Origin: Promineifilum sp.
GTDB taxonomy: Bacteria > Chloroflexota > Anaerolineae > Promineifilales > Promineifilaceae
Length of the DNA stretch: 34,784 bases
Assembly: GCA_019454405.1 (NCBI GenBank)
Contig: JACFOH010000009.1
Span: 1-34,784 of the forward strand
Reading direction: 5' to 3'
Shown: positions 34,119-34,784 of the stretch, piece after piece
How positions within the stretch are numbered: position 1 is the first letter of the stretch
Layout of the letters: each line of letters starts with the position of its first letter
Notes under the pieces: model-generated
Told to the model about the DNA's origin: nothing
Seen by the model: the letters and a program-made list of their open reading frames with translations, nothing else
Database searches by the model: none
Program-made: the position numbers and the translations under genes

Positions 34119-34784
34119 ATGAGATTTCACGAAGAGAGCAATTGGCAACATTGGGCCTGGCGGATTCTGCTCGTAGCGGCCGGACTAGCTCTACTAGTGG
34201 GGTTGTGGCCCGATGCTCGTTCGCTCTATGATCTGACGGGCGAGGAGCAGCTGCGAGGACAGGTCGCGGGTATCGTTCATTGGCTCAATACGGCCGTGAG
34301 GCCACAGCCCGATTTGCGGCCGGAGGCTGTGGCTGGTTCACCTTTCACCTTTCCGTCGGTCTCGGCGTTTGGGGTTAATACGTTCCTGCAACAGGAAGCC
34401 GAGGAGATTAAACGTGCCCGTAGCCTGGACCTGGTGAGCGGAGCCGGGTTGCGTTTCATCCGGCAGGAATTCACCTGGGAAGATATCGAGATCCACGGCA
34501 GAGGCGATTTTGTCGACCGCCGTAACGATCCGACCGGGGTAGACGCGTGGGCCAAGTACGACCATATCGTGGACCTGGCTGCGGCGCGAGACGTAGCGAT
34601 CATTGCCCGGTTGAGTAACCCTCCAGCCTGGAGTCGTGCGATGGGCGACGAACTTGGCACCAATGCACCACCTGACGACTTCAACGACTTCGGCGATTTC
34701 GCGGCGGCCGTAGCCGAGCGCTATCGCGGGCGGATTCGCTATTATCAGGTGTGGAACGAGCCGAACGGCAATGAGGAGTGGGGC
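34119..34784 (+). CDS. Clan-A glycoside hydrolase-like protein, cut by the window end
   Basis: The first 222 codons of a longer open frame with no stop before the window ends. A short polar start is followed by one hydrophobic segment (about residues 14-30, ILLVAAGLALLVGLWP), acting as a signal anchor, then a stem and a TIM-barrel beginning with FGVNTFLQQEAEEIKRARSLDL, GLRFIRQEFTWEDIE, VAIIARLSNPPAWSRAMG and YYQVWNEPNGNEEWG. The last motif is the strand-4 Asn-Glu-Pro with the acid/base Glu of clan-A glycosidases such as GH5 or GH39. The nucleophile lies beyond the window. Catalytic family and substrate are unknown. Confidence 0.78.
   Translation, partial: MRFHEESNWQHWAWRILLVAAGLALLVGLWPDARSLYDLTGEEQLRGQVAGIVHWLNTAVRPQPDLRPEAVAGSPFTFPSVSAFGVNTFLQQEAEEIKRARSLDLVSGAGLRFIRQEFTWEDIEIHGRGDFVDRRNDPTGVDAWAKYDHIVDLAAARDVAIIARLSNPPAWSRAMGDELGTNAPPDDFNDFGDFAAAVAERYRGRIRYYQVWNEPNGNEEWG

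Overview
The window reads as an ordinary, gene-dense chromosomal stretch from a GC-moderate bacterium, most likely a member of the Chloroflexota (Anaerolineae, Caldilineae or Ardenticatenia-like). This is inferred from gene content and protein style: a LexA that uses the CGAAC-N4-GTTCG operator, folate-dependent TrmFO, a SucA/SucB 2-oxoglutarate dehydrogenase pair, very large beta-propeller/STAND proteins, and clan-A glycosidase-like lipoproteins with Pro/Thr linkers. No rRNA, tRNA, CRISPR array, insertion sequence or phage gene was recognised.

Layout. Positions 83-5705 lie on the minus strand: a GAF/PAS histidine-kinase-like sensor, a cysteine desulfurase and the tRNA thiolase MnmA with a coupled small membrane protein, then a separately promoted membrane protein and a YtxH-like protein. 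Positions 5865-8463 (plus) hold enolase, a divergent ClpP and a SixA-type phosphatase. Positions 8468-14807 (minus) hold the most unusual locus: a STAND ATPase with a C-terminal OmpR-type DNA-binding domain, followed by a 1645-residue membrane protein that joins an exported beta-propeller to a cytoplasmic STAND ATPase. Positions 14932-23033 (plus) carry a YprB-like nuclease, TrmFO, a DUF4139 protein, HflX, an M20 peptidase and an acyl-CoA dehydrogenase. A glycosidase-like lipoprotein (minus) and an ATP-grasp ligase (plus) diverge at 24.5 kb. Positions 25946-32323 (minus) hold SucB, SucA, a 75-residue protein, an FtsK-like ATPase and LexA. Gamma-glutamyltransferase and a truncated glycosidase (plus) close the window.

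Main points of interest. (1) The STAND/beta-propeller pair looks like a two-gene membrane signalling module: an outside sensor, an inside NTPase and a partner NTPase that is itself a DNA-binding regulator. (2) A stand-alone FtsK motor fragment lies directly behind a perfect LexA operator, apart from the lexA unit, and its Walker B glutamate is histidine. (3) The histidine kinase has glutamine at the phospho-acceptor position. (4) ClpP has a Ser-His-Asn rather than Ser-His-Asp triad and an acidic N-terminus. (5) HflX appears to start at ACG behind a strong Shine-Dalgarno sequence. (6) At least six genes have a -10 box 6-8 bases before the ATG and no Shine-Dalgarno sequence, suggesting common leaderless transcripts. 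All of these are read by eye from the sequence; no search or structure prediction was run.
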